Origin: CAZJDM01 sp964544765
Lineage (GTDB): Bacteria > Bdellovibrionota_B > Oligoflexia > CAYFLR01
Reading direction: 5' to 3'
Assembly: GCA_964544765.1 (NCBI GenBank)
Contig: CAZJDM010000048.1
Coordinates: 1 to 28,126, forward strand
Length of the DNA: 28,126 nucleotides
The position numbers and the translations under genes were made by a program. Shown piece by piece: positions 8,341 to 15,975 of this stretch (within the stretch, counting starts at the first letter, position 1; each line of letters begins with the position of its first letter). A model generated the notes under the pieces. That model had not been told where the DNA came from, made no database searches, and saw only the letters and a list, made by a program, of their open reading frames with translations.

Positions 8341-8979
8341 TTAGATAGGAGTATAGAATTTTAAAATCTTTTTTTGAACAAAGGACAGCCATTCAGGCCA
8401 TAGTTCTTGGGCCAGATCTTCTTTTTGCCAGTCATCTCCAGTAATAACTTTTCTACAATTAGGAGAGCCGCAATTACATTCCATGCTCCAATTCGATACG
8501 GTAGCAATAAGAGGCGCATAATCTAAAGTTAGTTCCTCACCTTTTAAAATTTTTCTTTTGGCGATTAAAATCAGGCCTCCAATTCGGGCCATATTAGAAT
8601 TACATGAATGGTTTATAAAACAAAGGTTACCCAAATTTCCATAATCCGGGGGTGCTAGATAGATATTCTCGTCAATCAACGTTGCGTAGCGATCTGTTTT
8701 AGGGATATCTTTTACTGAATTAAGAACCTTACCTCCAGTTCTGGCAATAATAGTATTAGAAGGAAGATCTTGATTGCAAAAAAGACCATAATAGTTCGTT
8801 TCACTTCTTTTGTTTTTCAAGCTTTTTTCGTTTGTATTAGTATTTTTTTCATCTTTATTTGTATTAGTATTTTTGTTTATCAATTTTTTTTGAACCGAAA
8901 TATATTCTTTTGATTTGCCAGGTGCGTAATTATGACCATCTGCCATGATAAATCGAGGTTTGATTTTACTTAGACCCAT
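8341..8979 (-). CDS. SET-domain protein lysine methyltransferase
   Basis: Probable SAM-dependent protein-lysine methyltransferase of 212 residues. SET hallmarks are NHSCNSN (AdoMet/catalytic pseudoknot), GEELTLDYAP, and a post-SET-like zinc motif CNCGSPNCRK near the C-terminus. I start it at ATG 8979, which has TTTGGAG six bases upstream; a longer TTG-initiated frame from 9009 has no such site. Between the N-terminal segment and the SET core lies an Asn/Thr/Lys-rich insertion encoded by a duplicated 27-bp unit. Bacterial SET proteins of this kind often have unknown substrates. The gene diverges from the vWA gene and lies upstream of the DUF2156 gene. Confidence 0.85.
   Translation of the reverse strand: MGLSKIKPRFIMADGHNYAPGKSKEYISVQKKLINKNTNTNKDEKNTNTNEKSLKNKRSETNYYGLFCNQDLPSNTIIARTGGKVLNSVKDIPKTDRYATLIDENIYLAPPDYGNLGNLCFINHSCNSNMARIGGLILIAKRKILKGEELTLDYAPLIATVSNWSMECNCGSPNCRKVITGDDWQKEDLAQELWPEWLSFVQKKILKFYTPI
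8831..8874 (-). repeat. 17-bp direct repeat in SET gene (period 27)
   Basis: A perfect 17-bp direct repeat occurs at 8831-8847 and 8858-8874, exactly 27 bp apart. It encodes two NTNTN-containing nonapeptides, so the duplication keeps the reading frame and creates the low-complexity insertion. Confidence 0.85.
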
Positions 8980-9104
8980 AATTTGCTCCAAATAACATGC
9001 TGAAAACAAATACTAATTTTGTTAATTTATATAAATTTAAAATAAATATCAATTAAAATATGAAATATGCCGATAGGTTTAATTGGAGTTATTAGGGGAA
9101 ATTA

Positions 9105-10532
9105 ATGATTGTAAGATTATTGAATTTTTTATTTATAATTTTTATCGCATCAATAATTGAAATATCTTGTAATGATACTGAATTTTCTATGGATAAACCG
9201 AAAAAAGCAGAACCTAAAGAAAAGAAGATTCAAATAGTGGAAAACGATAATATTAATAATATCACTGCTGAACCTAGTGAACAAAACTTAGAGATAACTT
9301 TTGAATCTGAACAAGAGGATGTGTATTTAGATTGGGGATGTGATTTAAATGATGAGATCATCAATACTAAAATCCCAGTTGGTATAGAACCCCGTTTTAT
9401 TGTAAGAATGGACAGCGTATGCCCTCTTACTGAAGAAGTGGAAGAGGTAGAAGAAAGAAAGATTGACCTATTATTTCTTTTAGATGCTTCCTATAGTATG
9501 GACTCCAATATTGCGGTTATTAGGGATAATATTATTAGTCTTCTAAAGGGTAGTGTCTCTTTGTCTGATCCGAGAGTTGGTATGATTGCCTTTACAGATA
9601 TTATCAAGGAGGAAAATATCTTTGGTTTAACTGATCAAGTTGAAGTATTTCAATCAAAATTAGATGAGGTAATAGGTAATATAAGTAATGAATCTAACGA
9701 TCGATATGAAGCTGGATTATTGGCTCTACAGAAAGGATTGGAGTTATTGCAAGAAGATATCTTAGTAAATCAGGATCGTGTTGATGCTGAAAAAGTTGTT
9801 TTGTTAATTACCGATAACCCTTCTCATAATGGTGGAGTATTTAAGCCAGTAGTAAGGGGGAATCCCAGTAGGGGTTTTTCAACTAACTATAGGTTGGAGG
9901 ACGATTTTTCTCTGGATAAGACGGTAAGTGATTTTGGTGCGTTTTTCAACAATTATGATGTAAACAATTTTCGATTTTTTTATTCTGCGTATAGTATTAT
10001 GCCTGAGGTAGCGCAGATTGAATTTACTTACGCGGATGGAAATAAATATTCGGTAGATGAGCCTATTACTCCCGGACAAACTTCGGCTTTAGCTCAATTC
10101 CATGAATTACATAAGTTGATTTTCCCAGAAGGTGATTCTTCTTTAGCCTTTGAAAGAGGCGGTAGTATTGGATTTCCTTTGACCGAAGAAAAATTTAAGG
10201 GCTTTTTTGATCTTATCACTCATCGATATAAAGTCGATAAAACTTGCTATGTACAGGAAGCCAATATATTATTGGCAGAGCAAACACATGATTTAGAAAT
10301 GGTTAATTTGCAAGAAAGCTTAGATTTAGATGACAATCAAGAGATAATAAATAACTTTGATTTACCAGAAGATATTCTTAAATGGGAAAAAGGAAAATCA
10401 GAAGAACCATTAAATGGCGAGTATATGGTTAATATCACTTCTTGTTGTGTTGAAAAGAAGGACGATGCCAGTAATTGCTCTTCATCTCAAATAAAAACTA
10501 GAACCTTCAAAGTTAGTTTTAGTCAAGAATAG
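9105..10532 (+). CDS. Exported vWA-domain protein, probable lipoprotein
   Basis: A 475-residue secreted protein. The N-terminus has a hydrophobic signal segment (about 4-20) ending in SC22, which looks like a lipidation site, but Glu at -3 is atypical for a lipobox, so plain secretion is possible. A charged Lys/Glu-rich linker follows, then a von Willebrand A domain from about residue 118 with the MIDAS motif D127-A-S129-Y-S131 and LLITDNPSHNG later. The C-terminal third has several cysteines (including CYVQ and CCVEKK) that could form disulfides. GGGGA lies about six bases before the ATG. It probably binds a partner protein in a metal-dependent way at the cell surface or in the periplasm; the partner is unknown. 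Confidence 0.8.
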   Translation: MIVRLLNFLFIIFIASIIEISCNDTEFSMDKPKKAEPKEKKIQIVENDNINNITAEPSEQNLEITFESEQEDVYLDWGCDLNDEIINTKIPVGIEPRFIVRMDSVCPLTEEVEEVEERKIDLLFLLDASYSMDSNIAVIRDNIISLLKGSVSLSDPRVGMIAFTDIIKEENIFGLTDQVEVFQSKLDEVIGNISNESNDRYEAGLLALQKGLELLQEDILVNQDRVDAEKVVLLITDNPSHNGGVFKPVVRGNPSRGFSTNYRLEDDFSLDKTVSDFGAFFNNYDVNNFRFFYSAYSIMPEVAQIEFTYADGNKYSVDEPITPGQTSALAQFHELHKLIFPEGDSSLAFERGGSIGFPLTEEKFKGFFDLITHRYKVDKTCYVQEANILLAEQTHDLEMVNLQESLDLDDNQEIINNFDLPEDILKWEKGKSEEPLNGEYMVNITSCCVEKKDDASNCSSSQIKTRTFKVSFSQE

Positions 10533-10577
10533 GTTTTTTGACAGTCTACTATTTTTTTACTGATTTTATCATGCTTT

Positions 10578-10727
10578 TTGATAATTGGTTATTTAGATTT
10601 ATCTAGAATTAAAGAGATAAAAAGGAGGCTGTTAGAGGATCTGGATTCTTTACAGGATGATATTGATGCTCTTAAGGATAGTGGAGTTCTGTCTCCATTT
10701 GAAACTAAAATAGTAATACATTTCTAA
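10578..10727 (+). CDS. Possible small membrane/coiled-coil protein or gene remnant
   Basis: The frame is open from 10542 to a stop at 10725-10727 (61 codons) but contains no ATG; the shown start is a TTG, with CTG or ATT also possible further upstream. The translation begins with a hydrophobic run (LLILSCFLIIGYL) and continues with a charged heptad-like helix (SRIKEIKRRLLEDLDSLQDD), which is unlikely to arise by chance in AT-rich spacer. No good ribosome binding site precedes any candidate start. It may be a small membrane protein with an unusual start or the remnant of a lost gene. Confidence 0.3.
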   Translation: MIIGYLDLSRIKEIKRRLLEDLDSLQDDIDALKDSGVLSPFETKIVIHF

Positions 10728-10820
10728 GTCTTTGAATGAGATGATAAGTAGCTAATTTTAATGGCTTTTCTCATAAATTGAGTGATGTCTGAAACTGACA
10801 TTTACCCTCTCCATTTTCCT

Positions 10821-10865
10821 AGCAATTACGTAAACCAAATCGGTTTGTGTAATTGCTTCTTTGTT
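10821..10865 (+). terminator. Strong stem-loop, probable intrinsic terminator
   Basis: A 16-bp stem (10821-10836 with 10842-10857) closes on a five-base loop AAATC and is followed by a T-rich run. Two internal pairs are G.U and U.G only when transcribed on the plus strand, so the structure is oriented that way. It would end transcripts from the vWA gene or the small open frame. Confidence 0.65.
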
Positions 10866-11040
10866 TCTTATTGAAATAACATGGAAAATATCGAATATTC
10901 AATAGCCTTGTTATAGATCCGATAATTTATAAAGGGCACTATTTTAGTGTTTTTCGAATTTATTTTACTTTATACACCATATTTTAAATTGCATTAAATT
11001 TTTTATTAATGAATTTAGTTAGATACCTAGGAGATAAAAA

Positions 11041-12798
11041 ATGTCAGTACAAAATATATATATTAAAAAGTTAATTATAGGATATAGCATTGTTTTTTTA
11101 ATGTTAATTTCTTGTGCTCAGGATCAGGACATTTTACCTTCCCAGAAATCAGACTCTGGAAAAACTAAAGATTCGCAAGAAACTGAAGAGAGTCAAGGTA
11201 ATGAAATTATACCTTCTTCTAAAATATTTAGGGAAGATGCAATTATTATAGAATTTTATCAAAGATTATCTATTGTTGGCGATCAAGAGCCTCAGCAAAG
11301 TAAAGAAACATCTTCCAATACCTTTAATTTAGTGAGTGGTTTTGGAGGATCCCGTTTAGGTGGGGCTGGTATGGCTGCAGGTGGTGTGGAGGGTTTTCAG
11401 GTGGGACCTGCTGCTAGTATGATGGGATGGGATCCGACAAATATGGTTGGTGGCTCAATAAATAGGGCCAGATCAGGTCGGTCAAGAGTAAGACGATCCC
11501 AAGGTCAACCTCAAGGTCAACCCAGGATGGTAAGTATGCGATCAACTCTTAGAGTTGCTGATACTGAAGGTATGACTCAAGAACAGATATATGAAAGAAT
11601 GCGAACTGGCGGGTTTGTTGGGCAATGGTTACCTCCTCAACAACCGCTTGTGAGGTTTGATGAAGAAGGTAATCTTCGTTATAGTTATGATCCTAGAGGA
11701 ATCGAACCTGGACAATCAATGGAAGTGATAGATCCTTCAGGATTAGGAATTTATAGAATAACTCATGATTCAGAAACTGGTCAGCCTAACATAGATCTTG
11801 ATTTTAATTTACCTAGTTCCTTTGATATTAGAGAGCTTCCTCCAGGAGTTACGGTTTCCTCACTCGATGGAGAACCAATAGCTACTGGTCAGGCAGCAGC
11901 TGAAAATCCAAATGCTCATCAACTAGGAAATCCAAGCATATGGTCGTTACCAGCTAACAATCCTGTCCCCGCTGTCAATCCAACAGAAACTAATACGCCT
12001 CCTCCTTCACAAGTAGCAATGGCTCCTGGTCCGGCTCCAGATAATAGGGCCATATCACCAGTTAGTCGTACGTTTAGACCTACAGCTTATCGGCCTTCCG
12101 CACCTATTACCAATGGACAACGAGTAAATAGGAATTCTAAACCAATAAATTTTAGACCTATAAGGCAGACTAGTATTGTAGCACCTGTCGCAGCACCTGG
12201 CAGTAGAGGAGCTCCTGGTACCTCACGACCTTATAGAGCTGCTAATACTGTAGCACCAAATCGACGTTTCAATTTGGTACAATCTTCCGATAAGGGAAGC
12301 GATGAACCAGAATTACTTTTTTGCGGTCAAATTGAAGGTTATCTTCTCGCAAAAGGTATTATGTTATTCTTATATATTGATGATTCAATTGAATGTGACA
12401 GCTTTGACGTGATTGCTTCTAGACGTGAGGAATCTGATGAAGGCGGTGTCTTACTGACAGTTGATCAAGAAACCAAGATCGGGTCTTTTAAAGAGTTAGT
12501 TTTTAATAATGGTAGACTTGGTGAGCTAATGAGAGTGAACCATTCTTATGATGTTTTCAATGACTACTATACTCCAGTAGCTTTTGGGGGTGAAGGCCAA
12601 GATAATCCTGTCGAACAAGAGGATGCCCTAGAATTTATTCTCGAAGGGCTTAAAAATGATGGTTATATACCTTATGCTGTTGATATTGCCAAGGCTCAAT
12701 GTGCTTTATATGAAACCAAAGGATGGGATCACAACAAAATATGCTCGTTGGTTGATAAATTTAAGAAGTTGATGAATGAAGGTTTAACTGATGAGTAA
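11041..12798 (+). CDS. Lipoprotein of unknown function, Pro/Gly/Gln-rich
   Basis: Not recognised. The 585-residue product has a signal peptide with a good lipobox LIS-C25, so it should be a lipid-anchored outer- or inner-membrane protein. After a Gln/Ser/Glu-rich linker comes a Gly-rich segment (about 100-150), a basic SRVRRSQGQPQGQP stretch, and then a long Pro/Ala/Asn/Arg-rich region (about 285-415) likely to be disordered. The last 160 residues have normal globular composition, with three cysteines in the first part (CGQ near 430, ECDS near 452) and two near the end. AGGAG precedes the ATG. It is convergent with the K+ channel gene, 23 bp away, and lies downstream of another exported protein, so surface function is plausible but unproven. 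Confidence 0.75.
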   Translation: MSVQNIYIKKLIIGYSIVFLMLISCAQDQDILPSQKSDSGKTKDSQETEESQGNEIIPSSKIFREDAIIIEFYQRLSIVGDQEPQQSKETSSNTFNLVSGFGGSRLGGAGMAAGGVEGFQVGPAASMMGWDPTNMVGGSINRARSGRSRVRRSQGQPQGQPRMVSMRSTLRVADTEGMTQEQIYERMRTGGFVGQWLPPQQPLVRFDEEGNLRYSYDPRGIEPGQSMEVIDPSGLGIYRITHDSETGQPNIDLDFNLPSSFDIRELPPGVTVSSLDGEPIATGQAAAENPNAHQLGNPSIWSLPANNPVPAVNPTETNTPPPSQVAMAPGPAPDNRAISPVSRTFRPTAYRPSAPITNGQRVNRNSKPINFRPIRQTSIVAPVAAPGSRGAPGTSRPYRAANTVAPNRRFNLVQSSDKGSDEPELLFCGQIEGYLLAKGIMLFLYIDDSIECDSFDVIASRREESDEGGVLLTVDQETKIGSFKELVFNNGRLGELMRVNHSYDVFNDYYTPVAFGGEGQDNPVEQEDALEFILEGLKNDGYIPYAVDIAKAQCALYETKGWDHNKICSLVDKFKKLMNEGLTDE

Positions 12799-12821
12799 TA
12801 GATAAATAAAATAATGAAAGT

Positions 12822-13820
12822 TTAGGCCAATTGTTCCTTTAAGACTTCACTTAATCCATCACCACTACCCAAAGCTATTAAACGGTCCCCTAATTCTATG
12901 GTCTTTTTAGGACTGGGAGCAAAAACTAATTCACCTGTTTGTTTTTTTATACCCACCACAATAATACCGAGATCCCTTAAATTAGATGATAATAAGGTTT
13001 TATCTAAACATTTGGAGTGTTCGGTTATGGCAATATCCGCTAGTTGAAAATCAAAGGTTTTATCGCCGGATACTACTTCTAGAAAATCTCCCACCGCTGG
13101 ATTTAAAATGGTTTGAGTTATTTTGGTGCTGGTCAGTGTATAGGGGGATATAACCCTATTAGCCCCGGCTTTCATGAGTTTGGCTTTGGCGGTCTCTTCA
13201 TACATTCGCGAAATAATATGAATGTCCTTATTTAATGAACGAGAGGATAGAGTAATAAAAACGTTTTCAGCGTCAGAGTGTACCACGCTGACTATACATT
13301 TAGCCTTTTTAATATTAGATTTGATGAGAATATCATCATTAGTAGCATCACCAATTAGGTATAGATAACCCAGTTCATTAAGTGTTGGAATAAGTTTTTC
13401 ATCTCTTTCTATTATGACAAAAGGTTGCTTATTCTGAAATAATTGTTTAGCCAAAGTTTTGCCAATTTTTCCAAATCCACATATAACCGTATGATTGGTT
13501 AGATGGTCTATCTTTTTATTCATGCGCCTTCTCCCCAATAAATGGCTCAATTGATTCTCTATTATGTCCTGAACTAAGGTTGTAAGTATATAAGCAGCGG
13601 TACCAAATCCAACTACTAGGAATATAACGGTAAAAATTTTCCCACTCGAGGTTAGTTTATGTACCTCACTAAAGCCAGTAGTTGTCAGGGTGATAATCGT
13701 CATATAAAGAGCATCAACAAATCCCCACCCCTCAATCAACATGTAGCCGGTAATACCTAAAGAAATGATAATGAATAATGCGATGATAAGTGTAATTGTT
13801 CTGTTATAAGACGTAATCAT
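12822..13820 (-). CDS. Two-TM potassium channel with RCK (TrkA-N/TrkA-C) domains
   Basis: Ligand-gated K+ channel of MthK/YugO type, 332 residues. TM1 is about 8-30, the pore helix and filter are about 40-51, TM2 is about 61-85, a Rossmann RCK-N domain begins near 110 with CGFGKIGKTLAKQL, and an RCK-C domain occupies about 240-332. The filter reads TTTGFS, where TVGYG would be canonical, so three of five filter positions differ. The gene follows the Fe-S oxidoreductase gene by only 11 bp in the same direction, placing it at the end of the beta-oxidation operon. Channel identity is solid; K+ selectivity is inferred. Confidence 0.87.
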   Translation of the reverse strand: MITSYNRTITLIIALFIIISLGITGYMLIEGWGFVDALYMTIITLTTTGFSEVHKLTSSGKIFTVIFLVVGFGTAAYILTTLVQDIIENQLSHLLGRRRMNKKIDHLTNHTVICGFGKIGKTLAKQLFQNKQPFVIIERDEKLIPTLNELGYLYLIGDATNDDILIKSNIKKAKCIVSVVHSDAENVFITLSSRSLNKDIHIISRMYEETAKAKLMKAGANRVISPYTLTSTKITQTILNPAVGDFLEVVSGDKTFDFQLADIAITEHSKCLDKTLLSSNLRDLGIIVVGIKKQTGELVFAPSPKKTIELGDRLIALGSGDGLSEVLKEQLA

Positions 13821-13831
13821 TATCTTATATT

Positions 13832-15910
13832 TTAACTGGAATTAGTTGCATTGTCTAGGATCTCGGCAATATCTTTTACATTTAAGTTTACATCTTTTTC
13901 TAAGGCGCCATCATTAATCATTGTATTACAAAATGGACAAACCGCGACAACTGTTTTGGCTCCGCAGTCGATAGCCTCCTCAGCTCGATCTACATTGATC
14001 CGTTTACCAATATTTTCTTCCATAAACATTCTAGAGCCACCAGCTCCGCAACAAAATCCTTTACTGTTATTACGTGGCATTTCTTTGATTTCTAAACCAG
14101 GAATTGATTTGAGGATATCTCTGGGAGCTTGATAAATATCGTTCCATCGTCCTAAATAACATGAGTCGTGATAAGTAACGATATCACTTGGAACAGTCTT
14201 TGGATTTAATTTACCTTCTTTTATAAGTTGCGCGAAATATTCGGTGTGATGAACAACTTTGTAACTGGCCCCAAATTCGGGATATTCATTTTTTAAGGTA
14301 TTAAAACAATGAGGACATCCGGTTAGTATCAATTTGGGTTTATAATTATTTAAAGTTTCAACGTTTTCTTGGATCAGCATTTGAGCCAAATACTCATTAC
14401 CGGCCCTTCGAGCGGAATCACCGGTGCATTTTTCTTCTTCGCCTAGTATGGCAAAGTTGATATTAGCTTTTTTGAGTAAACTGACTATAGATCGGGCAAC
14501 AATCTTACCTCTGTCATCAAAAGATCCCGCACAGCCGACAAAATACAAAACATCAGCACTAGGATTGTCTTTCATTAAGGGAACATTTAAGTCTTTGCAC
14601 CAATCAGTTCGGGAATCTTGCCCAAAGCCCCATGGGTTGGATTGGTTTTCCAGATTTTCAAAAGTTGGTTGGACCTCGGCTGGAAAAGCCGCTTCCATTA
14701 ATACCCGATTTTTTCTAGTTTCTAATATCATATCTAGGTGATTGATATTGACGGGACAAATATCTTCGCAGGCTCGACAGGTTGTACAGGACCAAATGAC
14801 GTCATCAGTAATTGGAGATCCATCTCTGACAAATGATTCAATAGGTTCTTTATCACTATCGCTACCACTATCTCCACTACTATTACTACCACTGTCGCTG
14901 TTGCTAGCGTCACCACTATTACTGTTATTATTGTTTAAAAGACGGGGAGCCTGATCAAAAAGTTCATGCTTCATATCTACTACCCAACCTTTTGGAGACA
15001 AGGGCTTTTGGGTATTATGAGCGGGACATTGTTCTTCACAACGACCGCATTCAGTGCAGGAGTATAGATCTAAAACGTTTTTCCAATTTAAATCAGATAC
15101 TTTGCCAACACCAAAATTATCCGCGTTTTCGTTTTCTAGATCTGTTTTGATCATGGCTTTAGCCGTAGTCATTGGTTTAAAAAATACATTAGGTATAGCC
15201 GCAAGGATATGTAGATGCTTGGACCCAGGTATATAAACCAAAAAACCCAGTATGAATAATAGATGAATCCAGTAAGTGACTTCGTACATCATAGTTAGTG
15301 AAGCTGGAGCCATGCCGGCAAAACCAAACCAGTTTGGAAGATGTTTGGAAATATAAAAAGTAGATGATTGAAACAGTTCAGGTGTATAGGAAGCTATTCG
15401 AATGCCGTTAATAATAAAATAAGTTACAACAATGACCGCGGTGAAAATTAAAATCATTCTGGCATCGTAGCCATTAGTTAGATATTTGGGTTTAACAGCT
15501 ACACGACGATAAAAGGCATATATTAACCCGAGTAAAGCATAAAAAGCTAAACTTTCACCAATGTAACCATAGACTGAATCATACCAAGGGATGAAATGTT
15601 CATAACTAAAATTAGGAAAAATTCCTTGTATCATCATTTCGAGCGAATGGGGCTGGATAGCTAAAAAGCCCCAAAAAACTCCCATGTGGGCCAACCCAAT
15701 CAATTGTTTTTTATTAACTTTGGTTTGAGCCAGTACTTCGGTGAACATTAACTTGATTCTGTTGCCAATATTTTCAATTTTAGATGTCCATTTTCCTTCT
15801 ACTGCCCTTAAAATAGCAATTAAGCGATAAAGTCTAAAAAAGAAAATTCCAAAACATAGGAAGAGCAGAGTAAATACAATAAATGGTTTGAAAACTAAAT
15901 AAGTATTCAT
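13832..15910 (-). CDS. ETF-linked membrane Fe-S oxidoreductase (ETF:quinone type, HdrD/NarI-like)
   Basis: Membrane protein thought to take electrons from EtfAB to (mena)quinone. The 692-residue protein has an N-terminal NarI-like membrane domain with about five or six helices (residues 8-230), two [4Fe-4S] motifs (C285-C288-C291-C295 and C375-C378-C381-C385), and two CCG domains of heterodisulfide-reductase type with C460, C495, C532/C535, C584, C620/C621 and C658/C661. A Ser/Asp/Asn/Gly-only linker (326-353) sits between the two cluster motifs, where relatives have a short loop. Its place beside etfBA and acyl-CoA dehydrogenases supports the role, as seen for such proteins in Geobacter and syntrophs. 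The start has AAAGGAT upstream. Confidence 0.88.
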   Translation of the reverse strand: MNTYLVFKPFIVFTLLFLCFGIFFFRLYRLIAILRAVEGKWTSKIENIGNRIKLMFTEVLAQTKVNKKQLIGLAHMGVFWGFLAIQPHSLEMMIQGIFPNFSYEHFIPWYDSVYGYIGESLAFYALLGLIYAFYRRVAVKPKYLTNGYDARMILIFTAVIVVTYFIINGIRIASYTPELFQSSTFYISKHLPNWFGFAGMAPASLTMMYEVTYWIHLLFILGFLVYIPGSKHLHILAAIPNVFFKPMTTAKAMIKTDLENENADNFGVGKVSDLNWKNVLDLYSCTECGRCEEQCPAHNTQKPLSPKGWVVDMKHELFDQAPRLLNNNNSNSGDASNSDSGSNSSGDSGSDSDKEPIESFVRDGSPITDDVIWSCTTCRACEDICPVNINHLDMILETRKNRVLMEAAFPAEVQPTFENLENQSNPWGFGQDSRTDWCKDLNVPLMKDNPSADVLYFVGCAGSFDDRGKIVARSIVSLLKKANINFAILGEEEKCTGDSARRAGNEYLAQMLIQENVETLNNYKPKLILTGCPHCFNTLKNEYPEFGASYKVVHHTEYFAQLIKEGKLNPKTVPSDIVTYHDSCYLGRWNDIYQAPRDILKSIPGLEIKEMPRNNSKGFCCGAGGSRMFMEENIGKRINVDRAEEAIDCGAKTVVAVCPFCNTMINDGALEKDVNLNVKDIAEILDNATNSS
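14852..14935 (-). repeat. Low-complexity Ser/Asp/Asn coding tract
   Basis: An 84-bp in-frame tract of irregular AGT/GGT/GAT/AAT/AGC triplets encodes residues 326-353 of the Fe-S oxidoreductase. It is trinucleotide-like but imperfect, consistent with slippage followed by mutation. Confidence 0.75.
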
Positions 15911-15929
15911 AATATCATCCTTTTATCAT

Positions 15930-15961
15930 CCTTGAAAAAGCCATCAGTCTTTAGACTGTGG
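15930..15961 (-). terminator. Hairpin plus T-run between etfA and oxidoreductase gene
   Basis: On the minus strand an eight-pair stem with one bulged A (15941-15949 with 15954-15961, loop TAAA) is followed by CTTTTT. This has the form of a weak intrinsic terminator inside the operon and may lower expression of the oxidoreductase and channel genes relative to etfBA. Confidence 0.45.
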
Positions 15962-15975
15962 ATGAAGTCCGTTCA

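Larger units (their letters stand above)
10533..11040. other. 508-bp gap between two exported-protein genes
   Basis: The gap contains an open segment (10542-10727) that looks protein-coding, a strong stem-loop (10821-10857), and then about 180 AT-rich bases that should include the promoter of the lipoprotein gene at 11041. A small hairpin ATGTC-N7-GACAT lies at about 10785-10801. No clear -35/-10 pair was picked out. Confidence 0.5.

Noticed and set aside
8980..9009. Longer SET protein starting at TTG 9009
   Set aside because: No ribosome binding site there, whereas ATG 8979 has GGAG at ideal spacing.
14742..14954. Leu/Ser-rich plus-strand ORF
   Set aside because: Antisense shadow of the Ser/Asp linker in the Fe-S oxidoreductase.
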